A stretch of 64,000 nucleotides of DNA from Archangium gephyra (GCF_001027285.1 NZ_CP011509.1:9882501-9946500); one strand, 5' to 3'; positions 36,358 to 46,174 are shown, counted from the first letter of the stretch. Numbers and translations are program-made. Notes: generated by a model from the letters alone, not told the origin.

Positions 36358-38082
36358 TCACCCCGCGCGCAGCAGGAACGCGAACACGGCGCCGGGGCCC
36401 CTCCCCTGCTCGAAGCGCAGCTCGCCGCCCATGGCCCGGGCGAGCCCGCGGCTCAGCGCGAGCCCCAATCCCACGCCCGGAGCGGACTCGGCCGCGCGTT
36501 CGGAGGACTTGGAGAACGGCTCGAAGAGGTGGCGCGCGTCGGTGCGCGAGACCCCCGGGCCGTGGTCGGCCACGAGGATGGCCACCCGCGAGCCCCGCCG
36601 CTCCGCGCGGACATGGATGCGCGAGTCCTCGGCACCCCGTGCGTACTTGCACGCGTTGTCGACGAGGTTGAAGAGCACCTGTTCCGCCGCGGAGGGCTCC
36701 ACGAGCACCCGCGTGGCCTCGAGCGACTCCTCGAGCTCCAGGACGAGCTGCATCCCCGCCTCCCGCGTCCGCTCCTCGCAGCGCTGCAGGCTGTCGCGCA
36801 GCAATGAGCCGAGCTCCACCGGCTCCGCCTCCCGGGGCGCCCGCTTGCGCTCCAACCGCGCGTACGCGAGCACGTTCTCCACGAGGTGGGCGAGCCGGTT
36901 CGATTCGCGGTGCAGCGTCTCGTAATAACCCTGGCGCTGCGCCTCGTCCGTCACCATGCCCTCGGCCAGCATCTCCGCGTACATCCGGAACGTCGTGAGC
37001 GGCGTGCGCAGCTCGTGCGTGACGGCGGACACGAAGGCGGCGCGGCGCTCGCTCAACGACAGGGCGCCGAACAACAGGAAGCCCACCGCCACGAGCGCGA
37101 GCAGCACGGCCCCCCAGGCCACGCCCAGGCTCCACGCCACCGGAGCGCCCCGCCCCACCTCGACCTGGAGGGGCCCGGGAACGAGCCGGACCGGGAGCGA
37201 CGCCAGCCGGCGTTCGAGCAGATCCCCCGCCCCGGCCTCCACACGGACGAGCGAGGCCCCCGGCAGCAGGTCCTTCACCTCCTGCAGCAGGAGGGTCTGG
37301 ATTCGGGGCCAGTCCAGCCAGGCGCCCTGCAGCTCCACCTCGCTCCGAGGGCGCTCGACCCGTCGCACCAGCAGGAGCTCGTCTCCCATCCACACGGGCA
37401 CCATGGGAGAGACCTTCACCCCCCGGTGATGTGCGCCGAGCGTCGTGAGGGGAAGCTCCTCCTCGTCGGGCTCGAAGGCCGCGGAATTCATGAGGGCCTG
37501 CGACAGGCGGCGCTCGAACTCGATGACTCCCCGCGGGGGCGCGATGACGGCCTCGGCGGAGGGCACTCCCGGTTCGAGCGCGAGCAACACCCGGCGGTCC
37601 AGCTTCGTCTCCAGCTCGGACAGGAGCGTGCCGTACTCCGCCACCTGCCTGGGGGAGACCCCCGTGGCCTGGGTGAGCGCCTCCTGTGCTGCCCCGGGCA
37701 CCTGCGGAGAACCCAACGGGCCAGCGCCCGTGAACGTGAAGTGCAGCCGCACGCCCTCGGGCGTTCCGAACAGCAGCGTCGAGGCGATCCGCGTCGTCGA
37801 GGGCTCACGCGCCGCCCCCGCCTCGTCGAACGCGCGCAGCGGCACGTAGAACGGCGCCCACAGGTCCGCGGCCCGCGTGCTCTCCTGGGCGATGAGCCTC
37901 GCCAGCCGGCCATCCATGCGCCACAGCGCCAGCCGGACGCGCTCCTCCACGAGCGCATCCGCCCGCGCCTTCGCCTCCGCCCGCTCGAGCCGCACCGTGG
38001 TGAGGCTCAACCACGCCAGGGCACCACACGCGAGCGCGACACACGCGGCCAGCGCCAGCCAGATGGGGAGCGTCCGCTTCAT
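36358..38082 (-). CDS. Sensor histidine kinase
   Basis: A 574-aa membrane kinase with TM1 at residues 8-27 and TM2 near 317-340 around a large periplasmic domain with no recognised fold. DHp phospho-acceptor His is in VTHELRTPLTTF (about residue 356). The ATPase domain has the N box NLVDNACKYA, VADHGPGV and GVGLGLALSRG. It overlaps the response regulator by 4 bp (ATGA), so the pair is translationally coupled. The sensed signal is unknown. Converges on mntP with a 3-bp gap. Confidence 0.95.
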   Translation of the reverse strand: MKRTLPIWLALAACVALACGALAWLSLTTVRLERAEAKARADALVEERVRLALWRMDGRLARLIAQESTRAADLWAPFYVPLRAFDEAGAAREPSTTRIASTLLFGTPEGVRLHFTFTGAGPLGSPQVPGAAQEALTQATGVSPRQVAEYGTLLSELETKLDRRVLLALEPGVPSAEAVIAPPRGVIEFERRLSQALMNSAAFEPDEEELPLTTLGAHHRGVKVSPMVPVWMGDELLLVRRVERPRSEVELQGAWLDWPRIQTLLLQEVKDLLPGASLVRVEAGAGDLLERRLASLPVRLVPGPLQVEVGRGAPVAWSLGVAWGAVLLALVAVGFLLFGALSLSERRAAFVSAVTHELRTPLTTFRMYAEMLAEGMVTDEAQRQGYYETLHRESNRLAHLVENVLAYARLERKRAPREAEPVELGSLLRDSLQRCEERTREAGMQLVLELEESLEATRVLVEPSAAEQVLFNLVDNACKYARGAEDSRIHVRAERRGSRVAILVADHGPGVSRTDARHLFEPFSKSSERAAESAPGVGLGLALSRGLARAMGGELRFEQGRGPGAVFAFLLRAG

Positions 38083-38783
38083 CCCGGCCCCCCGCCCGCG
38101 AAGCGGTACCCCTTGCCCCGTACCGTCAGGAGGATGCGCGGCGACTCCGCGTCATCGCGCAGCTTGTCGCGCAGCCGCGCCACGTGCATGTCCACCGTCC
38201 TCGTGCGCGCCAGGCTCGCCGGCAACCGCCACACCCGCTGGAGCAGCTCGTCCCGGGACACGACCCGCTCCCGGTTGAGCCCGAGGTAACGCAACAGCTC
38301 CAGCTCCCGCTCGGACAGCGGCTCCGTCGCACCGTCCTCGAAGCGCAGCTCGCACTTGCGCAGGTCCACCACCCCGCCCTCGAAGCGGAGCGCCTCGACA
38401 TCCAACGGCCGCTCGGCGCTTCGCCGCAGCACCGCCTCCACGCGCGCGAGCAGCTCCTTCACGCTGAACGGCTTCACCACGTAGTCGTCCGCGCCCAGCC
38501 GCAGCCCCTTCACCCGGTCATCCTCCTGCCCCCGCGCGGTGAGGATGATGACCGGGAGCGTGGGCCGGGCCTTGCGCGCCTCGGCGAGCACCTCCAGGCC
38601 ATCACCCCCGGGGAGGACCAGATCGAGCAGCAACAGCTCGAAGCTGTCCCGCGTGGCGCTCGCGAGCGCGTCCTTGAACGTCCCGGCCTCCAGCGGCACG
38701 TAGCCCTGGAACCGGAGCGCGTCCACCACGCCCCGGCGGATGGCCGCATCATCTTCCACCACGAGAACACGTCGCGCGGGCAT
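38079..38783 (-). CDS. OmpR-family response regulator
   Basis: A 234-aa regulator with an N-terminal receiver (acidic pocket EDD at 10-12, phospho-Asp D54 in LLLDLVLPGGDG, Lys in YVVKPFSVKELL) and a C-terminal winged helix (LSERELELLRYLGLNRERVVSRDELLQRVW ... RTVDMHVARLRDKL). Partner of the overlapping histidine kinase. It begins 21 bp after the DUF4139 gene, so all three may share a transcript, making the envelope protein a possible target or signal source. Confidence 0.95.
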   Translation of the reverse strand: MPARRVLVVEDDAAIRRGVVDALRFQGYVPLEAGTFKDALASATRDSFELLLLDLVLPGGDGLEVLAEARKARPTLPVIILTARGQEDDRVKGLRLGADDYVVKPFSVKELLARVEAVLRRSAERPLDVEALRFEGGVVDLRKCELRFEDGATEPLSERELELLRYLGLNRERVVSRDELLQRVWRLPASLARTRTVDMHVARLRDKLRDDAESPRILLTVRGKGYRFAGGGPG

Positions 38784-38804
38784 GCGGCCTCCATCCTCTC
38801 CGAA

Positions 38805-40556
38805 TCAGCGCCAGAAACCGACCTCGTAGGTGAGCGTCCGGCGCTCGCCCGGCTCCAGGGTCAGCGTCCACTCCACGTCGCTGTGGGTGTTCACGGCCTC
38901 CAACGTGCTGCTCCCCCAGTCGTCGTCGCGGTAGTCATCCGGCTTCACGCGGCCCCCGTCCGACACCTGCTCCACCTTCCCTCCCGTGGACAGGCGGATG
39001 CGCAGCGGCGTGCGCTCCCCCCGCGGGTTGGACAGCGCGAGCGTCCCCTTCTTGCGGATGAGCGAGAAGCTGTGGCCGTTGCGTTTGAGCGCATCCAGCT
39101 TGCGCTCCAGCTCGGTCTCCTCGTGCAGGGTGCGCACATCCGTGGCGATCGTGAGCGGAACCAGGGTGCTCCCGCCCCGGGGCGTGTACGTCAGCAGCTC
39201 CTGCGCCTGCGGCACCTGGCCCCGCATCACCAGCACCGGCCCCGTGGTCAGCGGATACTTCGTGTCGTTCTTCAGCTCGAGCTGGTGCCACACCTCACCC
39301 CGCGCGAGCCGCAGGGGCGACACGCGCCCGGACGAATCCGAGCTCCCATACCGGACCATGTCCGAGTTGTTCGAGTCGCGCCGGACCCGCACCTCGAGCG
39401 TGTAGAGGTCGCGCACGGGCACCTCCTCCCGCCACAGGGGCACGAGGGCACGAGCCCCCTTGGCCAGCACCAGCGCCGGGATGGAATGGAGGAAGAAGTC
39501 GGGGGAATCACCACTCCCACCGAGGTTGGGAAGGTTCGGCACCGCGCTCTGGGCCTGCTGGGCACCGTCCCACTCGGCCGCGTTCTGGGAGAACGTGGCG
39601 TTGTTGGCGATGTTCATGGAGTTCATGAGCGAGGGGGCCGCCTGGGCCAGCGTCTGGCGCACCGCCCCTTCGAGGCTCAGGGGAGACGAGACGTCGCGGA
39701 ACCGGAAGTTGGGCACCCCGACGATGAGCTCGACATTGGCCCCGCGGAGGTCCTCGAGCTCGTTCAACAGCTCCGCCTGGAGCGAGAGCAGCCCCTTGCC
39801 TCCATCCTTCAAGTCCAGCCGGTACGTGGGAACCCACCGGAGCCCGGGCGTGAAGTAGACGAGCCGCACCGCGAGGTTCTTTCCGGCGGCCTCCGCGCCG
39901 AAATCCAGGGAGAGGCGCTTGCGCCGCTCGGTGAGGTGCACCGTCCGCTTGCATTCGAGCGAGAGTTCCGGGCCCTCCACGCGGCGGATGTCCCGCCCCG
40001 CGAGCACCACCGTTCCCCGTTCGGGCACCGACAGTGCGACGACGGGGGTGTGGGGCGACATGGCGGACACGGAAGCTTCGAGCCCGGAGAGCCCGTAGCG
40101 CGGCGAGTGGGCAGGCACCTCCGCCACCACCGACGCCGGAACCGCGAGGACGGTGCCCGTCAGCGTGGCGCCTTCCACCTCGATGGTGACGCGCTTGCCC
40201 GGGTTCGCGGAGAGGATCGCCGCTGGATCCGTGCACGCACCGCGCTCCTCCTTGTCCACCTCCTGCTCCACCCACTCGGCACGCATGGCGCGCACGGCGG
40301 GCCCGCGCTCGCTCCAGGCCCAGAAGGTTCCCAGCACGGCGTTCTCGGGCACCTCGTCCGTGAAGACGGTCCCCCGCGCATCCGCGACGGCCTCCGCGCG
40401 TTTGACCAGCAGCGCATATCCGTCCTTGAAGACCACGACGCGCTCCGTCTCCAGACGAAGCATCCCCGGGCGGCCCTCTGCCTTCCGCTCCGCGCCGTGC
40501 GCCTCACACCCTCCGAGCAGCACGGCCATCAGCACCCACACGCTGTAGCGACCCAT
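38805..40556 (-). CDS. DUF4139-domain lipoprotein
   Basis: A 583-aa protein with a lipobox signal peptide (VWVLMAVLLGGC). Residues 200-583 match the DUF4139 layout: RLVYFTPGLRWVPTYRLDL, then ELLNELEDLRGANVELIVGVPNFRFRD and the terminal VEWTLTLEPGERRTLTYEVGFW, a beta-rich repeat domain of unknown function. The N-terminal region resembles DUF4140-like substrates of the same family. An exported location is inferred. It precedes the two-component genes on the same strand. Confidence 0.85.
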   Translation of the reverse strand: MGRYSVWVLMAVLLGGCEAHGAERKAEGRPGMLRLETERVVVFKDGYALLVKRAEAVADARGTVFTDEVPENAVLGTFWAWSERGPAVRAMRAEWVEQEVDKEERGACTDPAAILSANPGKRVTIEVEGATLTGTVLAVPASVVAEVPAHSPRYGLSGLEASVSAMSPHTPVVALSVPERGTVVLAGRDIRRVEGPELSLECKRTVHLTERRKRLSLDFGAEAAGKNLAVRLVYFTPGLRWVPTYRLDLKDGGKGLLSLQAELLNELEDLRGANVELIVGVPNFRFRDVSSPLSLEGAVRQTLAQAAPSLMNSMNIANNATFSQNAAEWDGAQQAQSAVPNLPNLGGSGDSPDFFLHSIPALVLAKGARALVPLWREEVPVRDLYTLEVRVRRDSNNSDMVRYGSSDSSGRVSPLRLARGEVWHQLELKNDTKYPLTTGPVLVMRGQVPQAQELLTYTPRGGSTLVPLTIATDVRTLHEETELERKLDALKRNGHSFSLIRKKGTLALSNPRGERTPLRIRLSTGGKVEQVSDGGRVKPDDYRDDDWGSSTLEAVNTHSDVEWTLTLEPGERRTLTYEVGFWR

Positions 40557-40628
40557 ATGTCTCCCTCTCTACCCGATGACAGGCAAGGTACGAAGACACG
40601 GGGCCGCCGTGGGTAACCCGAACGTAAC

Positions 40629-40668
40629 GGGGCCGGAAGCCACTGAGTGCTCAGCGGCCTCCGGCCCC
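40629..40668. terminator. Strong hairpin downstream of the M3 peptidase gene
   Basis: A 40-nt palindrome (GGGGCCGGA...TCCGGCCCC outer arms) in which 17 of 19 positions pair, with a 2-nt centre. It lies 24 bp after the stop of the oligopeptidase gene on the minus strand and is the best terminator candidate of the window, although a U-tract is missing. Confidence 0.6.
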
Positions 40669-40691
40669 GGAGGACAACACCTCGATTCAGC

Positions 40692-42917
40692 TCACTTCGT
40701 CGGCTTCTTCTGCGCCGCGCCCGGGACGGGGAAGCCGCGCTTGCGCATCAGCGCGTCGATGCCGGCGTCCTTGCCGCGGAAGCTCCGGTAGGCCTCGGCC
40801 GGGTCCACCGTGTTGCCCACGGAGAAGACGTTCTTGCGCAGGCGCTCGGCCACCGCCTTGTCGTAGGGGCCCTTGCCCTCGGTGAAGGCCTCGAAGGCGT
40901 CCGCCGTGAGCGTGTCCGACCACAGGTAGCTGTAGTAACCCGCCGAGTACCCATCACCCGCGAACACGTGGCCGAACTGCGGCGTGCGGTGCCGCATGAC
41001 GATCTCCTTGGGCATGCCGAGCGTCCCCAGCGTGTCGCGCTCGAACGCGTCCGGGTCGATCTGCTGGCTGCCCGCGAGGTGCAGCTTCATGTCCACCAGC
41101 GCGCTCGACAGGTACTCCACCGTGTCGAAGCCCTGGTTGAAGGTGGAGGCCTTCTCGATCTTCGCCACCAGCGCCGGAGGGATGGGCTTGCCCGTCTGGT
41201 AGTGCAGCGCGTACGTGTTCAGCACCTCGGGCGTGGAGAGCCAGTGCTCCAGCAGCTGCGAGGGGAACTCCACGTAGTCGCGGGCCACCGACGTGCCCGA
41301 GAGCGTGGGGTACGTCACGTTGGAGTTCAGGCCGTGCAGGGCGTGGCCGAACTCGTGGAACAGCGTCTCCGCGTCGCTCCAGCTGATGAGCACGGCCTCG
41401 CCCGGCGCGCCCTTCACGAAGTTGGAGTTGTTGGAGACGATGGTGCTGACCTCGCCCTTGAACCGCTCCTGGTTGCGGTAGGCGTTCATCCACGCCCCGG
41501 AGCGCTTCCCCGGCCGCGCGTACGGGTCGAAGTACCACAGACCCACGTGCTTGCCGCTCGCCTTGTCCTTCACCTCCCAGACGCGGACATCCGGGTGGTA
41601 GACGGGCACGTTGTCCACCGGCGTGAACGAGAAGCCGAACAGCTCGCCCGCCACCCAGAACATGCCCTCGCGCAGCTTCTCCAGCTGGAGGTACGGCTTC
41701 ACCTCGTTCTGGTCCAGGTCGTACTTCGCCTTGCGGACCTTCTCCGCGTAGTAGCGGTAGTCCCAGGGCTCGATCTTCAGCTTCGCGCCTTCCTTGTTGG
41801 CGACCGCCTGCATGTCGGCGACCTCCTCGCGGGCACGGGCGACGGCGGGCGTCCACACCGCCTCCATCAGCTGCATGGCGCGCTCGGGCGTCTTCGCCAT
41901 GGTGTTCTCGAGCCGCCAGTGGGCGTGCGTCGCGTAGCCCAGCAGCTTCGCGCGCTCGGCGCGCAGCTGGAGGACCTCGGAGATGATCTTGTTGTTGTCG
42001 CGGGCGTCGCCGTTGTCCCCGCGGTTGACGTAGTTGCGCCAGACCTTCTCGCGCAGGTCGCGGCGGGCCGAGTACGTCAGGAACGGCTCCATGGAGGAGC
42101 GCGTGTTGGTGACGGCCCACTTGCCCTTCATGCCACGCGCCTCGGCCGCGGCGGCCGCACCGGCGCGCACGGAGTCGGGCAGGCCGGCGAGGTCCGCCTC
42201 CGACTCGAGGACGACGACATAGTTCTCCTCGTCCGCCAGCACGTTCTGGCTGAAGCTGGTGTAGAGCGAGGCGAGGCGCTGGTTGATGCCGGCCATGCGC
42301 TTCTTCGCCCCGGCGTCGAGCTTCGCGCCCGCGCGGACGAAGTTGGTGTAGCGCAGCCACGACAGGCGCTGCTGCTCGGGCGTCAGCTTCGCCTTCTCGG
42401 GCGACTGGTAGACGGCCTCGATGCGCTGGAAGAGCTTCTCGTTCTGGGTGATCTCATCGCTGAAGGCGGCGAGCTTGGGCGCCATCTCGCGCTGGATGGC
42501 CTGGAGCTCCGGCCCGCTCAGGGTCGAGCCCCAGATGCCATAGAACGTCTCCACGTCGTCGAGCGTCTTCCCGGCGGACTCCATCGCGGCGATGGTGTTC
42601 TCGAAGGTGGGCGCGTCCGGGTTGTTGGCGATGGCCGCGAGCTCCCGGCGGGCCTCCTCCATGGCGGCCTCGAGCGCGGGCTTGAACTGCTCGACCCGGA
42701 CCTTGTCGAACGGAGGGACACCGCCATAGGGGCCGGTCCATTTGAGCAGCAGCGGGTTTTGCACCGGGGCGGCCTCGGCCGGGGCGGCCTGGGCCACCGG
42801 GGCGCCCTGGGCGGGCGGTGAGGACGGAGCCGCCTCGCGGGCCTCCTGGGAGGTCGTCGCGCACCCGGCGGACACGAGCGCGGCCACGCCCGCGCTGGCG
42901 AAGAGAAGCTTACGCAT
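40692..42917 (-). CDS. M3-family oligopeptidase lipoprotein
   Basis: A 741-aa thimet-type metallopeptidase. The zinc motif HEFGHALHGL (about residue 519) is intact, with downstream family motifs SGTSVARDYVEFPSQLLEHW and GDGYSAGYYSYLWSD. Unlike most M3 enzymes, which are cytosolic, this one has a signal peptide with a lipobox (FASAGVAALVSAGC), so it should be envelope-anchored; a Pro/Ala spacer follows. ATG 42917 has a GGAG-type site upstream. It would degrade short peptides in the periplasm or outside the cell, which fits a predatory lifestyle. Confidence 0.93.
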   Translation of the reverse strand: MRKLLFASAGVAALVSAGCATTSQEAREAAPSSPPAQGAPVAQAAPAEAAPVQNPLLLKWTGPYGGVPPFDKVRVEQFKPALEAAMEEARRELAAIANNPDAPTFENTIAAMESAGKTLDDVETFYGIWGSTLSGPELQAIQREMAPKLAAFSDEITQNEKLFQRIEAVYQSPEKAKLTPEQQRLSWLRYTNFVRAGAKLDAGAKKRMAGINQRLASLYTSFSQNVLADEENYVVVLESEADLAGLPDSVRAGAAAAAEARGMKGKWAVTNTRSSMEPFLTYSARRDLREKVWRNYVNRGDNGDARDNNKIISEVLQLRAERAKLLGYATHAHWRLENTMAKTPERAMQLMEAVWTPAVARAREEVADMQAVANKEGAKLKIEPWDYRYYAEKVRKAKYDLDQNEVKPYLQLEKLREGMFWVAGELFGFSFTPVDNVPVYHPDVRVWEVKDKASGKHVGLWYFDPYARPGKRSGAWMNAYRNQERFKGEVSTIVSNNSNFVKGAPGEAVLISWSDAETLFHEFGHALHGLNSNVTYPTLSGTSVARDYVEFPSQLLEHWLSTPEVLNTYALHYQTGKPIPPALVAKIEKASTFNQGFDTVEYLSSALVDMKLHLAGSQQIDPDAFERDTLGTLGMPKEIVMRHRTPQFGHVFAGDGYSAGYYSYLWSDTLTADAFEAFTEGKGPYDKAVAERLRKNVFSVGNTVDPAEAYRSFRGKDAGIDALMRKRGFPVPGAAQKKPTK

Positions 42918-43081
42918 GAAGGAGATGCCTCCAAACTGGGGTGAATAGGGAAAATCCCTGCTCCAACGAGCATGCCTGCTCGCTTCTTCCCGTCCATCTC
43001 GCGTCGGCCGTCCGGCGGGCTGAAGATCTCCGGGCGATTGGGCTATGCTCCGCGCCCACACTCGCGGTGTATCTCCTCGCC

Positions 43082-44683
43082 ATGCCTCAGTCGCGCTTCC
43101 GTCCGTTCCCCGCGCTCCTCGCGTCCCTGGCCCTCGTGTCCTGCGCCGGCCCGCGCATCGAGTCGCAGACCCTGCAGCCGCCCCCGCCCACCGCCAACGG
43201 TGGGCGCCCGGTGTCGGATCCGCCGCCCTCGCGCATCGTCATCCACACCACCATCTTCCGCGAGGGGCTCCTCAAGAAGATGGCCGAGAGCCTGCCGCGC
43301 ACGGGCGAGGGCGATGCCCAGCTCTTCGCCGGCCAGACGCTCCACTACACCTGGCAGCGCGAGCCGCTGACGATCAAGTTCGACCGCGGCCGCGTGGTGG
43401 TGGGCGTCCCCGTCCATGGCCGCTTCAACATGCTCGGCGAGCGGGAGATGCCCATCACCGTCACCATCGCCGGCGAGCCCGTCATGACGGCGGACTTCAA
43501 GGCACTGCTGCAGTCCACCGAGGTGCAGGTGGTGGCCGCCGGCCCGGTGGACGCCGTCAACCGCGCCCTCGAGAGCAAGCTCAAGGAGCTCATCGGCAAG
43601 ACGCTCGAGGAGTTCCGCTTCGACGTGCGCCCGCTGCTCTCCAGTGCCTTCGCCCGGCTCGCCCGCCCCATCGAGATTCCCGTGGGCGGGGACCAGTACG
43701 CCTGCGCCGAGCTGAAGGTGACGAGCCTGGAGGCCGCCCCCACCGTGCTCGCGGATGGCTTCGAGAAGGACCTCGGCATCGTCGTGATGCCCTCGGTGAC
43801 GCTGCCCTGCACCCCGGTGGCCAGCCTCACCCGCCCCGCGAGCACCGACGGCGGCACTCCGGGCACCGACGCGGGACTCCAGACGGCCAGCCCCACGGCG
43901 GCTCCCGGTGGAAACACGCAGTTCGCCAGCTACACCCCGGGCGCCACGGGCGCGGATGGGGGGACTCCGGTCCCGGACGCGGGCACGCAGACTGCCGTGT
44001 ACACCGCCACCGCTCCCAGCGACGGCGGGACCAGCGCGGACGCCGGCACGCCTCCGCCTCCGGCCACGGCCACGCAGGTGGCCATGCCCCTGCTGCAGAA
44101 CGTCTCCACCCTGCCCTCCGGCCCCTTCAAGGTCGTCATCCCCGTGGCCGCCCGCTACGAGGAGCTGTCCAAGGCGCTCGAGGCCTCCATGAAGGGCCGC
44201 CTCCACTTCTCCGAGTCGCACCCGGAGCTGTACATGGAGAACCCCCAGGTCTACCCCTCGGATGACACGGTGGTCATCAAGATGAACCTCGGGGGCAACG
44301 CCAGCGTGGGCAGCTACTCCGTGCCCATGAAGGGCGAGCTCTTCTTCGCCGGCCATCCCCACGTCATCGACAACCAGATCTCCGTGCCCGACCTGGAGAT
44401 CACCCCGGGCACGGCCAGCGAGCTGCTCAAGCTCAAGTTCGCCCTGGACTACCAGTCCATCCGCGATCAGGCCCGGCAGGCGCTGCGCGTGGACATCTCC
44501 GAGCGGCTCGCCGCGGTGAAGGACAAGATGTCCACCGAGATGAGCTTCTCGGAGGACCTCGGCTGCGTGCGCGGCCAGGTGCTCCGCTCCGAGGTGACGG
44601 GCATCTACCCCCACCCGAACTTCCTGCGCATCTACGTGCAGGTGGATGCCCAGCTCGGCCTGTACCTGCCCTGCAAGAAGTAG
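43082..44683 (+). CDS. DUF4403-like lipoprotein
   Basis: A 533-aa lipoprotein (lipobox ALLASLALVSC). Residues 55-260 (IVIHTTIFREGLLKKMAESLP; DAVNRALESKLKELIGKTLEE) and 360-533 (VVIPVAARYEELSKALEAS; VDISERLAAVKDKMSTEMSF) fit two halves of DUF4403, a tubular lipid-binding-like (TULIP/BPI) fold in bacteria. Between them is a low-complexity insert rich in TDGGT/DAGT segments, some 90 residues. Divergent from the M3 gene. Envelope lipid binding is an inference from the fold family. Confidence 0.75.
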   Translation: MPQSRFRPFPALLASLALVSCAGPRIESQTLQPPPPTANGGRPVSDPPPSRIVIHTTIFREGLLKKMAESLPRTGEGDAQLFAGQTLHYTWQREPLTIKFDRGRVVVGVPVHGRFNMLGEREMPITVTIAGEPVMTADFKALLQSTEVQVVAAGPVDAVNRALESKLKELIGKTLEEFRFDVRPLLSSAFARLARPIEIPVGGDQYACAELKVTSLEAAPTVLADGFEKDLGIVVMPSVTLPCTPVASLTRPASTDGGTPGTDAGLQTASPTAAPGGNTQFASYTPGATGADGGTPVPDAGTQTAVYTATAPSDGGTSADAGTPPPPATATQVAMPLLQNVSTLPSGPFKVVIPVAARYEELSKALEASMKGRLHFSESHPELYMENPQVYPSDDTVVIKMNLGGNASVGSYSVPMKGELFFAGHPHVIDNQISVPDLEITPGTASELLKLKFALDYQSIRDQARQALRVDISERLAAVKDKMSTEMSFSEDLGCVRGQVLRSEVTGIYPHPNFLRIYVQVDAQLGLYLPCKK

Positions 44684-44826
44684 CCGCTGCTCAGGGGGGA
44701 GGCTCCGCTCGGCGCCCGCACCGGCGTCGAGCGGGCCGCCGGTAAGCCACATGGCGGCGGCGTCCCAACCCACCGCGGGCTGTGTCCAGCCCGCTCCGGT
44801 CCGCCTGTACTCAACTCAGCCCACGC

Positions 44827-45162
44827 TCAGTACGGATAGAGCTCCGCGATCGCCTGCGCGTCGCAGGACGTGATGGCGGCCGTGCACTGGGTGGGGTCGA
44901 TGTACATGATCGAGTTGCAGTTCGGGTGGTGATGGATGCCGAGGGAGTGCCCGACCTCGTGGATCGCGACGGTCTTCGCGTAGTGCGCGCCCGTGTAGTA
45001 CGTGTTGTTCAGCTGGATGGTGCTCCGGGTCATGCAGGAGCCCGACCAGTTGTTCCCCGCGTACCCGTACCAGCCGGTTAGCCGTAGTAGCCAGCGCGCC
45101 ACGGCGGCAACCCCAGGTGCTCTCTCCTCCGCACCTGCTTGGGGGAGCAGAAATGGCCGCAC
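44827..45162 (-). pseudogene. Truncated metzincin metalloprotease joined to an IS91 relic
   Basis: A 111-codon frame whose C-terminal 80 residues carry a complete metzincin signature: the zinc motif HEVGHSLGIHHH and the Met-turn SIMY, followed by an end typical of small matrixin- or snapalysin-like secreted proteases. The first about 25 codons (RPFLLPQAGAEERAPG) instead match the C-terminal part of IS91-type transposases, such as the copy at 60218-60676 (RPFLVPQAGEEE). The GTG start is thus a transposase codon, with no signal peptide or prodomain. The gene is probably dead. Confidence 0.75.
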
Positions 45163-45195
45163 TTTCGCGCCTGGAGCGAAGACGCTCCCTCAAGC
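45090..45195 (-). mobile_element. IS91-type transposase relic (short)
   Basis: On the minus strand this segment reads SVFAPGAKVRPFLLPQAGAEE, matching GVFAPGAHLRPFLVPQAG in the longer relic at 60218-60676. Only about 100 bp survive; no terminal sequences are seen. It ends where the metzincin sequence begins. Confidence 0.65.
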
Positions 45196-45346
45196 GGGGA
45201 CGGAGGCGGGCCCACAGAAGACCGCCGCGCGCAGGCGAGGCGAGAGGGGCGGGGGCATGGCGTCAGCGGAGCCTCTTCCGTGCGTGCAGGCATCGCCCTA
45301 CGCTGCCCGGAGTGCCCGTCCGAAGACGTGGCCGCGAGGTCGTTCG

Positions 45347-46117
45347 ATGCACTTCGAGTTCGACGTAGACGGGAGCGGCTTCGCCCTCCTCCCACCGGAG
45401 GCAATGGACGACCTCGACGACGAGGTGCGCTTCGCGCTGAATGCCGTGCTGGACCCAGAAGGCCAGACGTGCGCGGCCCTGGACTGGCAGGAGGCATCCT
45501 GGGAGTTCGCCTGGGCGAAGGCCGCGGCAATGGTGGAGCGCGCGTGGCTCGTCCCTCACGGCGGGCTGCTCGCTTTGACGGGGGATGGCCGCTTCCACAT
45601 CGCCGTCAGGCGACTCACGGACGAAGAGCGGGGGCGGGTGGCCTCGACGGTGACATCACAGATGCACCTCGGGGGTGAGCTGCTCCTGGTTGACGGAGTA
45701 GGACTGTTCCAAGAGCTCGACCCGAATGAGCGCCGACTGGAGGTGCCTGGCGGCTCCTGCACGTTGCGCCTTCACTCCCTCGCCCCACACGCGGACGACG
45801 CGCGGAGCGTGGGCGAGTTCGGCACCGGGGAACATCCCGCTCTGGTCCTGGAAGTCGAGGCCGCGGGGGTCTCCTCCCAGCAGTCTGGCCATATCCACCG
45901 TCTGCCGTTTCTCGCGGAAGAGCGAGGGCCTCGGCCCGGCTGGCTTTGTCGCGCGGAGGTGAGCCGCCTGACCGAAGCGGGGGCTTCGCTCAAGCTGCGG
46001 GGCGGGGGTTACGGTCGCGCCCAGCTCTCGGGTGACCAAAAAGCTCGCCCCGGCGAGTGGGTGACCGTGCGGGTTCTCCGCTGGGATGACGGCGTGTGGA
46101 GGGTTGAGCTGCTGTAA
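45347..46117 (+). CDS. Hypothetical soluble protein
   Basis: A 256-aa protein beginning MHFEFDVDGSGF with no recognised domain. It is mostly beta with short helices (EAMDDLDDEVRFALNAVLD; RRLTDEERGRVASTVTSQMHLGGELLLVDG), ends VTVRVLRWDDGVWRVELL, and has no signal peptide or TM. The frame is open back to 45002 only because of the IS relic. No good Shine-Dalgarno is seen, and the gene may be an orphan of the rearranged region. Confidence 0.6.
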   Translation: MHFEFDVDGSGFALLPPEAMDDLDDEVRFALNAVLDPEGQTCAALDWQEASWEFAWAKAAAMVERAWLVPHGGLLALTGDGRFHIAVRRLTDEERGRVASTVTSQMHLGGELLLVDGVGLFQELDPNERRLEVPGGSCTLRLHSLAPHADDARSVGEFGTGEHPALVLEVEAAGVSSQQSGHIHRLPFLAEERGPRPGWLCRAEVSRLTEAGASLKLRGGGYGRAQLSGDQKARPGEWVTVRVLRWDDGVWRVELL

Positions 46118-46174
46118 CATCCGACACCTCCTTTCCGACGAATCGTCTGACACCTTTCCCGCTGCCACCAGGAC

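Noticed and set aside
45002-45346. N-terminal extension of the 256-aa unknown protein
   Set aside because: The extension reads through IS91 relic and antisense protease sequence; the real start is at 45347.
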